From positions 1 through 22,672 of the IMG/VR virus record IMGVR_UViG_3300022074_000405: DNA of 22,672 bases; one strand, 5' to 3'. A model generated the notes under the pieces. It did no database searches, was not told where the DNA came from, and saw only the letters and a list, made by a program, of their open reading frames with translations. This DNA is from a virus. The position numbers and the translations under genes are program-made. This document shows positions 1-7,070 of this stretch, piece after piece; within the stretch, counting starts at the first letter, position 1; each line of letters starts with the position of its first letter.

Positions 1-2
1 CT

Positions 3-128
3 CAAATCATGGCTGTTAGTGGGCATGAGAATCCACAGTCAGTAAAGCCTTACATGAAAAATACCTTGACAAGTTCCTCCGAAGCCTGTAGACTCCGACT
101 TAAGGCAGGGGGCGGTGATATACTATAG
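3..128 (+). CDS. int: Tyrosine recombinase (phage integrase), C-terminal end only
   Basis: Partial: the gene enters from beyond the left edge and only its last 41 codons plus TAG are present. The reading frame starting at base 3 is open to 126-128. Near its start it reads VSGHENPQSVKPYMKNT. This matches the end of the tyrosine recombinase catalytic domain: the GH of the conserved box III histidine, and nine residues later the tyrosine that attacks DNA (HENPQSVKPY; XerD has the same H-to-Y spacing). The remaining ~24 residues are a basic tail. Such enzymes join phage attP to host attB by strand exchange through a 3'-phosphotyrosine. The RKHR catalytic residues upstream cannot be seen, so activity is not shown. 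The next gene's ribosome site (AGGAGA) overlaps this stop codon, so the two probably share a transcript or border a promoter. An invertase or resolvase of the same fold is possible, but an integrase is usual in this position. Confidence 0.72.
   Translation, partial: QIMAVSGHENPQSVKPYMKNTLTSSSEACRLRLKAGGGDIL
66..94 (+). promoter_or_regulatory. Candidate sigma70 promoter ahead of the replication block
   Basis: TTGACA at 66-71 is a perfect -35 consensus. After exactly 17 bases comes TAGACT at 89-94, four of six matches to TATAAT. Transcription would begin near 101, about 40 bases before the first replication-block gene. The site lies inside the 3' end of the integrase gene, so it would let the replication genes be read by host RNA polymerase independently of the integrase. 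No other consensus promoter was found in the plus-strand block. A chance match in coding DNA is possible. Confidence 0.42.
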
Positions 129-139
129 GAGATAAAGAG

Positions 140-400
140 ATGGCAAAAATTTATGATTACAAAACAGGGGACAAAGTTATCACTCCTACTAATATGGTAG
201 CTACAGTTATCAAAGAAACATATCAAGGGGAGAAATTAATACTTGAGTATGATGAAACACCTGATTGGCAGAAAGATGATGTAGTAGATGTAGTTACAGG
301 TAATGGCTTCAGGCATATAAAGTCTGTAACATTAGCTAAAGAATGTGTCAGACCTTTAAATCCTGACAACTATTCAGTAACCAAAGTTGTTATTAGGTAG
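140..400 (+). CDS. Small phage protein, possibly SH3-like barrel
   Basis: 86 residues, function not recognised. The ATG at 140 follows AGGAGA (127-132) by seven bases, a good ribosome site that sits on the integrase stop. The N-terminal half (GDKVITPTNMVATV then ILEYDE) has the look of a KOW/SH3-like beta-barrel: a GDxV turn, alternating hydrophobic strands and a short acidic loop. This is pattern reading only. No cysteine pairs, membrane span or signal peptide. It is the first gene of the replication block, three bases ahead of the primase, so a role in early infection or replication is plausible but not shown. Confidence 0.7.
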   Translation: MAKIYDYKTGDKVITPTNMVATVIKETYQGEKLILEYDETPDWQKDDVVDVVTGNGFRHIKSVTLAKECVRPLNPDNYSVTKVVIR

Positions 401-403
401 ACC

Positions 404-1249
404 ATGATTAATGTAAGAGGATATGTAGAAAGCCTAGATTTAGCTGACGGACAAAGGCATAGAGGTAAATGTCCATCATGCCATAGGGGTAATACATTTA
501 CAGCTACTAATGACATGGGTAAGTTACTTTGGAATTGTTATGCCAACAGTTGCAATCTATCAGGGACTACTAGAATTAACATGACAGTTGAGGAGATTAG
601 AAAACGCATGGATAGTAATTTTAAAATAGATACAGACAAAGCCTTTGCAGGTTTGAATGTGGCTAAACCTACTCAGTTTGTTTTACCTGAGAGTGTAGTC
701 AAGGGGACTAAGCAGGATATACTCGATGAATACTGCAATAGATATGGGATAGATTCACACGAATTATCCTTACACTATGATGTCAAAGAAGATCGAATCG
801 TATTCCCAATGTTCCTTGAAGGCACGATGGTAGATGCTATAGGCAGGGCAGTAGACTCTAAAGTAATACCTAAATGGAAACGGTATGGAAGTGAAGCTGA
901 TGGTTTTATCCGAGGTAACTGTACTATTGCAGTTATAGTAGAGGACTGTACCAGTGCTTCAGTAGTAGAAACTTTAGAACTAACTGGAGTTGCTATTTTA
1001 GGTACAACAATAAATCAGAATCATATTCAAGGATTAAAGGACTACAAGAAAGTTATAGTAGCTCTTGACCCTGATGCTGCACCCAAGACTATTGAGTACA
1101 CTAGGAAGTTAAAGGCTAATGGCATTGATGCATTTGCATTGAAGCTACTTGATGATATAAAATACAGACGGGCAGAAGACATTGCATACTTACAAAAACT
1201 TAAAAGGGAGTTCCATGGAACAGCAGATATTAAAGAGCCTACACAATAA
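404..1249 (+). CDS. DNA primase (zinc ribbon plus TOPRIM), stand-alone
   Basis: 281 residues. It makes short RNA primers for lagging-strand synthesis. An N-terminal zinc ribbon is formed by C23/C26 (CPSC) and C45/C50 (NCYANSC), as in the T7 gp4 primase DNA-recognition domain. A TOPRIM-like core follows: a hydrophobic strand ending in E180 (AVIVED) and the metal-binding pair D222/D224 in VALDPDA. The TOPRIM motif departs slightly from the usual EGxxD: it reads EDCTSA. In T7, primase and helicase are one protein (gp4); here they are two genes, and the helicase start lies inside the last 35 bases of this one, which suggests coupled translation and a working complex. Length fits a primase without a helicase domain. 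The ATG at 404 is preceded by a modest TAGGTAG ribosome site three bases after the previous stop. Confidence 0.88.
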   Translation: MINVRGYVESLDLADGQRHRGKCPSCHRGNTFTATNDMGKLLWNCYANSCNLSGTTRINMTVEEIRKRMDSNFKIDTDKAFAGLNVAKPTQFVLPESVVKGTKQDILDEYCNRYGIDSHELSLHYDVKEDRIVFPMFLEGTMVDAIGRAVDSKVIPKWKRYGSEADGFIRGNCTIAVIVEDCTSASVVETLELTGVAILGTTINQNHIQGLKDYKKVIVALDPDAAPKTIEYTRKLKANGIDAFALKLLDDIKYRRAEDIAYLQKLKREFHGTADIKEPTQ

Positions 1250-2438
1250 AGAGTTTTATGATTCAGTTCGGGGTGGCAAATGCCCCACTCAAGTATTCAC
1301 AAAAGACTTACGGAAGATAAAAGAAACTATTGACTATGCAATGGACGAGTTCGACAGGGACTTAACCACAGATGAAGTCAAAGGTTTATTCTTCTCTAAG
1401 AATCCTACACTAACTACCTCACAGAAACATCAATATGAACTTATTTTTAAACAGATAGAGAATAGTTCTATCGTTGGTTCGGATGTAGCCAACGAAGTAT
1501 TGTCTGGTATGTTCCGACAGTTTGTTGGACAAGAGGTAGCTAACCTTGGATTTCAATATGTCAATGGGGACATGACTACCATGGAACCCCTGAGAAATTT
1601 ACTTGAAACCCATCAAGATGATTTTACACCTACAGTAAAAGCTGACTTCTTAGATAACTCTGTTGAGAATCTAATCACTAGTGCAAGTAGTAATACAAAG
1701 TATCGTTTCAATATCAATTCATTGTTCCAGGCAGTTCAAGGACTAGACGGTGGTATGTTATTTGTCATAGGTGCTCGGTCTAATGTAGGTAAGTCCAGTT
1801 TCCATGCCACGTTATGTGCAGGGTCTAATGGTTGGGGACATCAGAATGCTAAGATTCTAGTCTTATGTAATGAAGAGAAACCAGAACGTGTGGCAGCTAG
1901 GTACATGACTGCTTGTACTGGTATGACTATGCAACAGATAAAACAAGATAAACAACAGGCACATAGATTGTATGACCCTATCAAGGACAACATAAAGTTT
2001 ATAGATGCTACAGGTAAAACTATGTCATGGGCAGAGTCAGTTATTAAAAACCATAAGCCTGACATAGTTGTTCTTGACATAGGTAGTAAGTTTTCTGAGG
2101 AAGGTTCTTCCACTAACAATCACGAGGTACTAAAAGCTAATGCAATTTACGCAAGGAACATAGGTAAACTCTATGGATGTCTTGTTGTGTATTGCACACA
2201 ACTATCGGCTGAAGCAGAAGATAAAGTTCGATTAAGTCAGGCGATGATAGAGGGCAGTAAAACTGGTCTAGCAGGAGAGTGTGACCTAATGATTCTGATA
2301 GCAAAGAATCGACCACTTAATGACCAGACAGAGGACGATGGCATGAGGTATTTAAATGTAGTCAAGAATAAAATATCTGGTGTCCATCGAATTGTTAATT
2401 GTGAGTTTGATTATAATACAGGTGAGTATACCTCGTGA
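1215..2438 (+). CDS. Replicative DNA helicase, DnaB/T7 gp4 type
   Basis: 407 residues from the ATG at 1215. That start is chosen over the in-frame ATG at 1182 because AGGGAG (1205-1210) sits four bases ahead of it. RecA-fold hexameric helicase that unwinds the fork by ATP hydrolysis. Walker A is GARSNVGKSS (about residues 187-196, catalytic lysine K193); Walker B is IVVLDI (about 284-289, D288). VVYCTQLSAEAE carries the Gln sensor (Q329) of the SF4 family, and SKTGLAGECDLMI is the DNA-loop region. The ~165-residue N-terminal part lacks a zinc ribbon or TOPRIM and is probably a linker or primase-docking domain, in line with the separate primase gene just upstream. The gene ends in CGTGAG, where the next gene's possible GTG start overlaps the TGA. 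Confidence 0.9.
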   Translation: MEQQILKSLHNKEFYDSVRGGKCPTQVFTKDLRKIKETIDYAMDEFDRDLTTDEVKGLFFSKNPTLTTSQKHQYELIFKQIENSSIVGSDVANEVLSGMFRQFVGQEVANLGFQYVNGDMTTMEPLRNLLETHQDDFTPTVKADFLDNSVENLITSASSNTKYRFNINSLFQAVQGLDGGMLFVIGARSNVGKSSFHATLCAGSNGWGHQNAKILVLCNEEKPERVAARYMTACTGMTMQQIKQDKQQAHRLYDPIKDNIKFIDATGKTMSWAESVIKNHKPDIVVLDIGSKFSEEGSSTNNHEVLKANAIYARNIGKLYGCLVVYCTQLSAEAEDKVRLSQAMIEGSKTGLAGECDLMILIAKNRPLNDQTEDDGMRYLNVVKNKISGVHRIVNCEFDYNTGEYTS

Positions 2439-2680
2439 GTGTATTTGATAGAATAAGTAAAGTAATTAATACTCCCTATGCAAAGGAGAAATATATGAAA
2501 ATGAAACTTGAAGAGTTAATAAACAGTGAGCATGATGAAGTATTAAAAACTCCTCTTAAAGATTTTCTAAAAGAAGCAGATGATGTTGGGTATAATTATT
2601 TTTTTAAAGACATAATAAAAAAAGTAATCATTGCAAGGTTACAAAAAAAGGGGCTACTAGATGAGTATAACAATACTTGA
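2435..2680 (+). CDS. Small helical protein of unknown function
   Basis: 81 residues if translation starts at GTG 2435, which overlaps the helicase stop. An in-frame ATG at 2495 would give 61 residues and has much the better ribosome site (AAAGGAG at 2482-2488, six bases ahead), so the shorter form may be the main product; both share one stop. The protein is rich in lysine, glutamate and leucine, predicted mostly helical, with no membrane span, cysteines or motif I recognise. Its end overlaps the DNA polymerase start by 20 bases, so it is probably translated with the polymerase and helicase and could be a replisome accessory; that is inference from position. Confidence 0.68.
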   Translation: MSVFDRISKVINTPYAKEKYMKMKLEELINSEHDEVLKTPLKDFLKEADDVGYNYFFKDIIKKVIIARLQKKGLLDEYNNT

Positions 2681-4715
2681 TGTTGAAAATACAGTCACAA
2701 CTAAGAACAGTAAGAAACACCTTGACCCATTCGAGAGGACAAACTCTCTGGTTATGGTTGGTGTTTACCCATTGGATGCTAAAGATCCATCCACTTATAC
2801 TTTCGACCATTGTGACCTTAATGAAAGTGATGATGTTGTATCTAACCGAAATGAACTACAGGGGATTTTAAATGAAACTACTACTCTTGTCATGCACAAT
2901 GCTAACCATGATCTTTTATGGTTGTGGGAATCTGGATTCACATACACAGGCAGAGTGTTCGACAGTATGTTATGTGAATGCATCCTCAATCGAGGAGTCA
3001 AACAACCCCTAGATTTAAAATCGGTTGCTAAAAAATATGATTGTGCCGTTGAAAAGCAGGACACCCTGAAAGAATATTTTAAGAAGGGTTACAGCACACG
3101 GGACATACCTAGAAAAGAATTAGACTATTACCTACGATGTGACCTTGCATGTACTAAAGAGTTATATCAAAAGATGCAGCTACGATTGAAGTCTAATCAA
3201 GATGCAGGACTAAAAAATGTTATTGATATAACTAATGAAGTTGCAGTTGTACTTGCAAGGATGTATCAGTCTGGTTTTAAAATTGATATGGATAGACTCG
3301 ATGATGTAGAAAAAGAGTTTAGAAAAGAAAAGTTAGAACTAGAGACTAGCCTACAGGAGTTTACTAAAAAACTTATGGGTGATACTCCTATTAATCTTGG
3401 CAGTACAGAACAACTCTCTTGGGTTTTGTTTAGTAGAAAACCTATAGATAAAAATGCATGGCACTCTTGCATTGAACCTCATACACCTACAAATGTTTTC
3501 AAAGGACTAATTAGAAAGCACTTCAAGACTTTGTTTAAAACAAAAGCAAAGCAATGTAGTAGGTGCAAGGGTAAGGGCCAGTTCTATAAAACTAAAAAGG
3601 ACGGTAATCCATTTAAGAAAGCTACCAAGTGTAATGTCTGTGGTGGTTCAGGCTTTGTGTATGAAGAAAGCAATAAGGTAGCAGGGTTAAAGTTTAGTCC
3701 TCCTAGTGCAAAGTGGGCCAGTGCTAGTGGGTTTAGTACATCCAAAGGTAACTTAGAAATACTAGAAAGATTTGCTAATAGTAAAGGGATGACAGAAGCA
3801 TCTGAGTTTCTATCTAAACTTAGAAGACTATCAGCTATCACAAGCTACTTATCAAACTTTGTTGAAGGCATAAAAGACTTTGTAAAAGAGGACGGGTTCC
3901 TACATGTCAGGTTAAATCAGCATGTTACTGCTACTGGTAGATTTAGTGGAGCTAATCCGAATATGCAGAACATGCCTAGAGGTTCTACCTTTCCTGTTAA
4001 AAAAGTTTTTGTATCTCGATTCCAGGGGGGCAAAGTATTAGAAGCAGATTTTGCACAACTAGAATTTAGGGTGGCAGCTTATCTCAGCCAAGACCCTGTT
4101 GCTATTAAAGAAGTGACAGAAGGTTTTGATGTACACAGCTACACTGCAAAAGTTATATCAGATGCAGGACAGCCCACATCGAGACAAGTTGCAAAGGCAC
4201 ACACGTTTGCCCCGTTGTATGGTGCTACAGGTTATGGCAGGACTGAAGCTGAAGCTACTTACTACAAACACTTTATTGAAAAGTACAAAGGTATAGGTAA
4301 ATGGCACAAGAAACTAGCTAATCAAGCAGTCGGGCATGGGTTTATTAGAATACCTAGTGGCAGGGAATTTGCCTTTCCTGATACACAAAGGAGAAGGGAC
4401 GGTACAGTAACTAACTTTACACAGATTAAAAACTATCCAGTACAATCATTTGCTACGGCAGATATAGTACCTGTAGTATTGGTAGAACTGTATAATAAAC
4501 TTGACGGATATAGGAGTTGTGTAGTAAACTCTGTACACGATTCCATCGTTATAGATGTACATCCCGATGAAGAGCAACAAGTAATTGATATCATTGAGGA
4601 TGTACAAAAGAATCTAGTAGCTGTAATTAAAGCTAGATATGGCATAGAAGTAAACGTGCCATTGTTGTTAGAAGGAAAGATTGGAAGTGATTGGTTAAAT
4701 CAAACTGAACTATGA
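2661..4715 (+). CDS. polA: Family A DNA polymerase with 3'-5' exonuclease and inserted DnaJ-type zinc finger
   Basis: 684 residues; replicative polymerase of the T7 gp5/Pol I family. Residues 1-165 form a DEDDy proofreading exonuclease: D7/E9 (LDVEN), N80/D84 (HNANHD) and Y157/D161 (YLRCD). Palm and fingers occupy about 390-684: motif A LEADFAQLEFR (D463), motif B R508-xxx-K512-xxx-F516 ending in LYG, motif C VHDS (D627). F516 corresponds to E. coli F762/Taq F667, where T7 has Tyr. Between exonuclease and palm lies a cysteine finger: CSRCKGKG (299-306) and CNVCGGSG (324-331), two CxxCxGxG repeats as in the DnaJ central domain, which has four. HMO-2011 polymerase is known for this partial DnaJ insertion; this is my main reason for placing the phage. 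All catalytic residues are intact. The ATG overlaps the previous gene; the ribosome site is AAGGGG. Confidence 0.96.
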   Translation: MSITILDVENTVTTKNSKKHLDPFERTNSLVMVGVYPLDAKDPSTYTFDHCDLNESDDVVSNRNELQGILNETTTLVMHNANHDLLWLWESGFTYTGRVFDSMLCECILNRGVKQPLDLKSVAKKYDCAVEKQDTLKEYFKKGYSTRDIPRKELDYYLRCDLACTKELYQKMQLRLKSNQDAGLKNVIDITNEVAVVLARMYQSGFKIDMDRLDDVEKEFRKEKLELETSLQEFTKKLMGDTPINLGSTEQLSWVLFSRKPIDKNAWHSCIEPHTPTNVFKGLIRKHFKTLFKTKAKQCSRCKGKGQFYKTKKDGNPFKKATKCNVCGGSGFVYEESNKVAGLKFSPPSAKWASASGFSTSKGNLEILERFANSKGMTEASEFLSKLRRLSAITSYLSNFVEGIKDFVKEDGFLHVRLNQHVTATGRFSGANPNMQNMPRGSTFPVKKVFVSRFQGGKVLEADFAQLEFRVAAYLSQDPVAIKEVTEGFDVHSYTAKVISDAGQPTSRQVAKAHTFAPLYGATGYGRTEAEATYYKHFIEKYKGIGKWHKKLANQAVGHGFIRIPSGREFAFPDTQRRRDGTVTNFTQIKNYPVQSFATADIVPVVLVELYNKLDGYRSCVVNSVHDSIVIDVHPDEEQQVIDIIEDVQKNLVAVIKARYGIEVNVPLLLEGKIGSDWLNQTEL

Positions 4716-4724
4716 GAGGACTTT

Positions 4725-5618
4725 ATGAGTACAGATATTTCAACATTAAATACGTCAAACTTTAATCAACTTGCTCAAGCTATGGGCATGGAAGCTGACA
4801 CAAAAACTAAGAAACAAACTAGCACACTTGCACGATTGAAGATAGACCACTCAGGTGTAATGGGTGAGACTGAAATCAAAGGTAAGAAAAAGAAAGTAGA
4901 AGTTGTAGATGCAGGAAGTTTTTGTTTAACACTACCTGATGATACAAAACTTTATGATTCTAATCCTAAGATTCGATTGTTCCAACAGAAGTTTATGTAC
5001 AAGAGGTATCTAACTTCTGGTGGGCCAGAGGGTAAGGGTATGTTTGTCAAGACAGAAATGGCAAATGATTTGAAAGGGGATCTAAGAGATAACACAGGCG
5101 GTTTTAATTGTGGTAAGCCTAGTGGTTGGATTGAGGATTACAACTCTTTACCTCAAGACCAGAAGGACTTAATTAAGTCTATTAAAAGAGTTCGGGTTTT
5201 GTTTGGTCATGTTACATTGACTGCCCCTGTAAATGAAAAGGGAGAGTCTGCTACTTTAGATAAAGCAGTTGATCCTATTCCTTTTATATACGAGGTAGAC
5301 AACAAGGAAGCCTTTAAAATTATGGGTGGCCCGATTGCTGAGATGGTTAAACAAAAGTTTCTACTTCCACAAAAGAATTTAAAGCTAGGTACAGAGGAAA
5401 GAAGTATTGCTTCTGGTGCTAAGTATTATGTTCCAAGTGTGGAGTTAGACTCTGGTGTAGTTGAACTAAAAAATCCTCAAGATGAAGATACGTTTAAAGA
5501 TTTCAATGCTTGGATTGAGGGTTATAACAGTTACATTGCAAATGCTTATTCTGATTCAGCAAAGAAGGACGAGAATAATCTAGTCAATGAATTTGTTGAA
5601 GTAACAGAGGCAGCTTAA
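4725..5618 (+). CDS. Conserved replication-block protein, candidate ssDNA-binding protein
   Basis: 297 residues. I do not recognise the family from motifs. It sits between the polymerase and a recombination nuclease, where T7-like phages place single-strand binding protein (gp2.5) next to endonuclease I and exonuclease. Features that fit such a role: a basic, lysine-rich patch (KGKKKKVEV) followed by beta-rich segments with aromatic residues, and a disordered acidic tail (DENNLVNEFVEV) like the acidic C-terminus by which SSBs contact partners. It lacks a recognisable OB-fold signature and is longer than gp2.5 (232 residues), so the assignment is inference. Ribosome site GAGAGGA lies four bases before the ATG. 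The stop shares one base with the next ATG (TAATG), so the nuclease is probably translationally coupled to it. Confidence 0.5.
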   Translation: MSTDISTLNTSNFNQLAQAMGMEADTKTKKQTSTLARLKIDHSGVMGETEIKGKKKKVEVVDAGSFCLTLPDDTKLYDSNPKIRLFQQKFMYKRYLTSGGPEGKGMFVKTEMANDLKGDLRDNTGGFNCGKPSGWIEDYNSLPQDQKDLIKSIKRVRVLFGHVTLTAPVNEKGESATLDKAVDPIPFIYEVDNKEAFKIMGGPIAEMVKQKFLLPQKNLKLGTEERSIASGAKYYVPSVELDSGVVELKNPQDEDTFKDFNAWIEGYNSYIANAYSDSAKKDENNLVNEFVEVTEAA

Positions 5619-6469
5619 TGATTACTCACCCTGCAGAAATTAGAATCAGACAGTACCTATCGAATGTAAAAAGTTCGGATTCCATTATGTCTGAAGAAGT
5701 TATTGACAGGGTGACTGATGAAATCAGAGACTCACTTAAAAAGCAGTTTGTAGATAAAAGCAATAATGATTTTCGATTGCGTATGTCAAACTTAGGTAGA
5801 CCTTATTGTCAACTATGGTTTGATAAAAATAAAAAACATACTGCTTTGCCTCCTACATCAAACTTTGTTATTAACATGATGATAGGAGATGTACTTGAGT
5901 CTGTATTCAAAGGCATACTTACTGCAAGTGGTGTTGATTATCAGAATGGGGAAAAGGTAACTCTTAATTTATCTCGCCACAAAATTGAGGGTACACCTGA
6001 CCTAATTATGGATGGTAAGGTAGATGATGTAAAAACTGCTAGTCCTTGGTCTTACGAAAATAAGTTCAAGGACTACAACACCCTAGCAGCAGGAGATAGT
6101 TTTGGTTACATAGCACAACTAGCAGGGTATGCAAAAGCCTGTGGGGTAAAGCCTGGTGGTTGGTGGGTTATCAACAAAGCCAATGGGGATTTTAAATATG
6201 TACCTGCAACAGGCTTAGATGTAGATGCTAATATAAATAAAGCTAATAACGTAGCAGAGGAACTAGATAAAAATTCTTTTCGTAGAGTGTATAATGATGA
6301 GCCAGAAACTTATTACAAAAAACTTACAGGTAATCGTAAGCTGTGTCGGGAATGTGGTTGGTGTAGTTACAGGAATGAGTGTTGGCCTACTTTAAAAGAA
6401 AGACCGTCAGTAGTATCGAAAGCAGAGATACCTCCGATGGTATGTTATACGGAGTTACGAGGTGTTTAA
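5618..6469 (+). CDS. PD-(D/E)XK exonuclease of Cas4/RecB type with likely Fe-S cluster
   Basis: 283 residues. Nuclease core: an acidic helix at D91/E94 (GDVLE), EGTPD (D128), then DVK (D137/K139), and the RecB-family QxxxY motif Q167-LAG-Y171. This is the order seen in lambda exonuclease, RecB nuclease and Cas4. Cysteines fit the Fe-S cluster of Cas4/AddB: C64 near the N-terminus and a C-terminal group C243, C246, C249, C255 (CRECGWCSYRNEC). In those enzymes one N-terminal and three C-terminal cysteines bind 4Fe-4S and lock the nuclease fold. It would resect DNA ends for recombination or degrade host DNA, the role of T7 gp6. The start is ATG 5618 in TAATG overlap with the gene before; its end overlaps the endonuclease I gene by eight bases. 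Family assignment is firm for the nuclease fold, inferred for the cluster. Confidence 0.82.
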   Translation: MITHPAEIRIRQYLSNVKSSDSIMSEEVIDRVTDEIRDSLKKQFVDKSNNDFRLRMSNLGRPYCQLWFDKNKKHTALPPTSNFVINMMIGDVLESVFKGILTASGVDYQNGEKVTLNLSRHKIEGTPDLIMDGKVDDVKTASPWSYENKFKDYNTLAAGDSFGYIAQLAGYAKACGVKPGGWWVINKANGDFKYVPATGLDVDANINKANNVAEELDKNSFRRVYNDEPETYYKKLTGNRKLCRECGWCSYRNECWPTLKERPSVVSKAEIPPMVCYTELRGV

Positions 6470-6920
6470 TGGTAAGGCATATGCTGCAGCTAGAAGAAGG
6501 GGGGTTCGTAGTGGACTAGAAAAAAAGATACAAGACAAGTTAAAAGAACAGGGTGTAAAAGCTAAGTATGAGCCATTGAAAATTGAATGGGAAGATTTAG
6601 CATACAGGAAGTACACACCTGACTTTATACTACCAAACGGGATTCTTATTGAATCTAAAGGATTGTTTACTCCGATAGATAGGAGAAAACATTTATTAAT
6701 TAAACAACAACATCCTAATCTGGACATTCGATTTGTATTTGAAAGCAGTAGGAGAAAGATAAATAAGATTTCTAAAACTACATATGCTGATTGGTGTGAA
6801 CGATATGAGTTTAAATATTCTACCAAAGAAATTCCAGATGAATGGATTAATGAAATAACTAAAATTAAAAAACTAACGAATGAAAAATTCATCAAGTTTC
6901 CAAAAGAAAAGAAAGGGTAA
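6462..6920 (+). CDS. Holliday junction resolvase, T7 endonuclease I type
   Basis: 152 residues, close to T7 gp3 (149). It cuts branched DNA such as Holliday junctions and replication forks and helps break down host DNA. Catalytic residues align with those of T7 endonuclease I nearly position for position: E20 (SGLE), D54 (YTPDF), E64 and K66 (IESKG); T7 has E20, D55, E65, K67. The C-terminal signature TYADWCERYEFKY and the IPDEW ending are also as in that family. The start is GTG 6462: no in-frame ATG lies nearby, and GGAG (6451-6454) is seven bases upstream. It overlaps the nuclease gene by eight bases. Together the two neighbours form a recombination pair like T7 gp3/gp6. Confidence 0.9.
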   Translation: MFNGKAYAAARRRGVRSGLEKKIQDKLKEQGVKAKYEPLKIEWEDLAYRKYTPDFILPNGILIESKGLFTPIDRRKHLLIKQQHPNLDIRFVFESSRRKINKISKTTYADWCERYEFKYSTKEIPDEWINEITKIKKLTNEKFIKFPKEKKG

Positions 6921-6924
6921 GGGA

Positions 6925-7068
6925 ATGATTAAACAGAGAAATCCAGTCGTACAAGAAACAATTAAAAATCCTAATAGGTCTAGTAAAGTTCATGGAGATA
7001 AATTTAGAAATGTTATGGATATAATTGTTAAGAGAGAAGTACAACAAGAACTTAAATTTAAGGACTGA
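6925..7068 (+). CDS. Very small basic protein, unknown
   Basis: 47 residues from ATG 6925, chosen over an upstream in-frame ATG at 6880 that lies inside the endonuclease I gene and has no ribosome site; AAAGGG and AAGGGA precede the later start. The product is basic, with the central stretch NPNRSSKVHGDKFRNVMDI and a charged C-terminus. No motif recognised. It is four bases after the resolvase stop and two before the next gene. Confidence 0.6.
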   Translation: MIKQRNPVVQETIKNPNRSSKVHGDKFRNVMDIIVKREVQQELKFKD

Positions 7069-7070
7069 TT

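Noticed and set aside
119-124. TATACT as a -10 box
   Set aside because: No -35-like hexamer at 16-18 bases upstream; the TTGACA at 66-71 pairs better with TAGACT at 89-94.
76-139. tRNA-like stem (GCCT...AGGC) near the integrase end, as an attP candidate
   Set aside because: No cloverleaf can be formed: no acceptor stem and no T-arm consensus; it lies in the integrase coding frame.
1182-1214. Earlier ATG for the helicase
   Set aside because: No ribosome site, and AGGGAG is well placed for ATG 1215.
6455-6895. 146-codon open frame on the minus strand
   Set aside because: Fully antisense to the endonuclease I gene, whose catalytic residues and C-terminal signature are clear; the antisense product shows no motif and the strand is wrong for this block.
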